Of a stretch of DNA of 13,511 bases, positions 12,107 through 13,511 are shown piece after piece. The stretch comes from Chloroflexota bacterium (GTDB lineage: Bacteria > Chloroflexota > Dormibacteria > Dormibacterales > Dormibacteraceae), in NCBI GenBank assembly GCA_005880175.1, contig VBJR01000381.1, positions 1-13,511 of the forward strand, written 5' to 3'. A model generated the notes under the pieces. It did no database searches. It saw only the letters and a list, made by a program, of their open reading frames with translations, and was not told the DNA's origin. The position numbers and the translations under genes are program-made. Position 1 is the stretch's first letter, and each line of letters begins with the position of its first letter.

Positions 12107-13000
12107 ATGGTCATTCGTGTGTACCTGTTCGGACGCTTCGAGACGCGCTGCGACAGACGCCAGGTGCGCTGGCTGCGGGGCCGCAAGGTGCAGGAGTTCC
12201 TGAGCTACGTCCTGCTCTCGAAGCAGCGGCCCGTGCAGCGCGAGAAGCTGGCGGACCAGCTCTGGCAGCACGTGGACTCGCGCTGCACGAAGAAGTACCT
12301 CAGGCAGGCGCTGTGGCAGCTCCAGCGCGCGTACGAGGCCGAGGCCACCACCACCGACGACGGCCCCCTACTGGTCGTGGAGCAGGACTGGATCGGCGTC
12401 CACGCCGACGCGCCGATCTGGGTGGACGCTCGCGAGCTGGAGCGCGCCTACGAGAGCGCGGTGGACGCGCCGATCGGCCCGCTGACGCCGCTGCTGCGCG
12501 AGCAGCTGCGCTCGGCTGCCGGTCTGTACCGGGGCGAGCTGCTCGAGGGCTGGTACCACGACTGGTGCGTGCAGCACCGGGAAGCGTACCGGTCGATGTA
12601 CCTGTCGCTGCTCCACCGGCTGATGGTCGACGCGGAGGCGACGGGCAACTCGGAGGCGGGGCTCCTGTACGGCCGCCGGGCGCTGCAGGAGGACCGGGCC
12701 AGCGAGCGGACCCACTCGCTGATGATGCGGCTGCACCAGACGGCCGGCGACCGGACGGCGGCGCTGCGCCAGTTCGACCTCTGCGAGGCCGCCCTGCGCG
12801 AGGACCTCGGGGTGGTGCCCCAGGACAGCACGCGGCGGCTGTACGAGCTCATCCGGGACAGCCACGACGGTGTCCACGCGGCCGGCGCCGAGGCGCCGGG
12901 GGCGATGCTGGTGCTGCGCGAGCTGAACCGCTCGCTGACGGTGCTCCAGCAGGAGGTGACGGGGCGCATCCGGGCCCTGGAAGGGTCGCCGAGCCCGTAG
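12107..13000 (+). CDS. SARP/BTAD-family pathway-specific activator
   Basis: The 297-residue protein has an OmpR-type winged-helix DNA-binding domain (about 1-100; recognition region near REKLADQLWQHVDSRCTKKYLRQALWQL, 45-72). A bacterial transcriptional activation (BTAD) helical-repeat domain follows (about 107-253; YRGELLEGWYHDWCVQHREAYRSMYL and the terminal ALREDLGVVPQDSTRRLYELI). A C-terminal tail with coiled-coil potential (268-291) completes it. Streptomyces antibiotic regulatory proteins of this small type bind repeats near -35 and recruit RNA polymerase to biosynthetic operons. Start at ATG 12107 has GAGGGAG 6 bases upstream and fits the promoter at 12014-12042. It is divergent from the polyketide operon across about 240 bases, so it is most likely its activator. 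It lacks the NB-ARC/TPR part of AfsR. Target assignment is inference from position. Confidence 0.88.
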   Translation: MVIRVYLFGRFETRCDRRQVRWLRGRKVQEFLSYVLLSKQRPVQREKLADQLWQHVDSRCTKKYLRQALWQLQRAYEAEATTTDDGPLLVVEQDWIGVHADAPIWVDARELERAYESAVDAPIGPLTPLLREQLRSAAGLYRGELLEGWYHDWCVQHREAYRSMYLSLLHRLMVDAEATGNSEAGLLYGRRALQEDRASERTHSLMMRLHQTAGDRTAALRQFDLCEAALREDLGVVPQDSTRRLYELIRDSHDGVHAAGAEAPGAMLVLRELNRSLTVLQQEVTGRIRALEGSPSP

Positions 13001-13026
13001 GGGCGGCGAAAACCCGGCCTGCCTGG

Positions 13027-13060
13027 GGCACCTGGCCGCCAGATCTCCCGGCCAGGTGCC
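13027..13060. terminator. Bidirectional terminator between convergent genes
   Basis: GGCACCTGGCCG (13027-13038) and its exact reverse complement (13049-13060) form a perfect 12-bp stem with a 10-base loop. It lies midway between the SARP stop (13000) and the hydrolase stop (13078). There is no T-tract, as is common in high-GC genomes. Confidence 0.7.
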
Positions 13061-13077
13061 GGCCCTGCCCCGGCGCG

Positions 13078-13511
13078 CTACCGCGCCAGCAGGTTGGTCC
13101 GGTCCAGCTCGCCGCGCACCTCACGGAGGGCGCGACGGAAGTTCAGGCCGGTGCGCTCGGGCTCGATCCAGCCGTCCACCGGGCCGGTGTCGATCGAGGC
13201 GAGCGCCTCCAGCAGCGAGGCGCTGCCGGCCTCCACGCGCCTCGCCGCGGCGAGCACGGACGCCAGGTAGGCGCGCAGCGCCGCCACGTCGCCCGGGCCG
13301 GCGACCGGGCCGTGGCCGGGGACGATGGTCGCCGGCCCCAGGGCCAGCACCGCGTCCAGCGCCGAGACCCAGGCCGACACCATCCCGTGCACCGCCAGCG
13401 GGACGACCCGGTTGAAGCACACGTCGCCGGCCAGCAGCACGCGCTCGGCCGGGAACCACACGGCGAGGTCGGCCGGGCTGTGCGCGGGCGTGAAGCAGAC
13501 GAGACGGCCGC
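13078..13511 (-). CDS. Metallo-beta-lactamase-fold hydrolase (partial, N-terminus beyond window)
   Basis: The last 143 residues are visible, ending in TAG at 13078. They contain TPAHSPADLAVWFPAERVLLAGDVCFN, with a probable metal-ligand His and the bridging Asp in GDVCFN, and later VPGHGP with the final metal-ligand His. These are the C-terminal metal-site motifs of the superfamily; the diagnostic HxHxDH motif would be upstream, outside the window. The C-terminal helical tail contains a DGWIEPERTGLNFRRALREV stretch. Substrate is unknown. In aromatic polyketide clusters such folds can act as thioesterases or lactonases releasing the chain, and no thioesterase is seen elsewhere in the window, but it could equally be an unrelated neighbour. 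It converges on the SARP gene and is separated from it by a strong terminator. Confidence 0.82.
   Translation of the reverse strand, partial: GRLVCFTPAHSPADLAVWFPAERVLLAGDVCFNRVVPLAVHGMVSAWVSALDAVLALGPATIVPGHGPVAGPGDVAALRAYLASVLAAARRVEAGSASLLEALASIDTGPVDGWIEPERTGLNFRRALREVRGELDRTNLLAR

Noticed and set aside
1..13511. tRNA, rRNA, CRISPR array, insertion sequence or transposase
   Set aside because: None recognised on either strand. The repeats present are short hairpins or operators without the regular spacing or terminal inverted repeats needed.

Overview
The window is high-GC DNA with long coding runs, tightly overlapping genes, frequent GTG starts, a SARP/BTAD regulator, a Gram-positive-type LexA-like site and sigma70-like promoters. 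This points to an actinobacterium (Actinomycetota). Nothing in the sequence fixes the genus, and a deep-branching or metagenome-derived lineage is as likely as Streptomyces.

Left part (1-4080), apparently housekeeping or accessory. It holds the start of a two-helix membrane protein (1-345, minus, running off the left edge), a large secreted DUF6351-type serine hydrolase (449-2584, minus) with its own strong promoter, and a Y-family DNA polymerase (2655-3827, minus). The polymerase appears to be read from a leaderless transcript and has a LexA-like box across its start codon. Divergent from it is a 51-residue secreted peptide gene (3924-4079, plus) of unknown function.

Centre (4175-11864, all minus) is an aromatic polyketide operon, read right to left: O-methyltransferase, salicylate synthase, carrier protein, aryl-acid AMP ligase, ketosynthase alpha, ketosynthase beta (chain-length factor), then two single-domain SRPBCC aromatase/cyclases. 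From the salicylate synthase to KSbeta every junction is a 4-base ATGA or GTGA overlap. The logic is that chorismate becomes salicylate, salicylate is adenylated and loaded on the carrier protein, KSalpha/KSbeta extend it with malonyl units, the cyclases fold the poly-beta-keto chain, and the product is O-methylated. The ligase carries the Phe/Cys pair associated with salicylate rather than 2,3-dihydroxybenzoate. KSbeta has Arg where normal chain-length factors keep the Gln linked to acetate priming. Both fit a salicyl starter unit. From memory, a salicylate-started type II pathway has been reported for thermorubin, so this may be a relative of that system in another lineage. No ketoreductase, malonyl transferase or phosphopantetheinyl transferase lies inside the window.

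The KSalpha gene is damaged at its 3' end as sequenced. About 18-22 codons, plus a frame change, are missing just before the conserved GFGG loop, so the open frame runs straight into KSbeta as a 798-residue fusion. This is either a real deletion or an assembly/consensus error.

Right part: a SARP-type activator (12107-13000, plus) is divergent from the operon across a roughly 240-base promoter region with well-formed -35/-10 boxes in both directions and an inverted repeat between them. It converges on the C-terminal part of a metallo-beta-lactamase-fold hydrolase (13078 to the right edge, minus) across a 12-bp bidirectional terminator hairpin.
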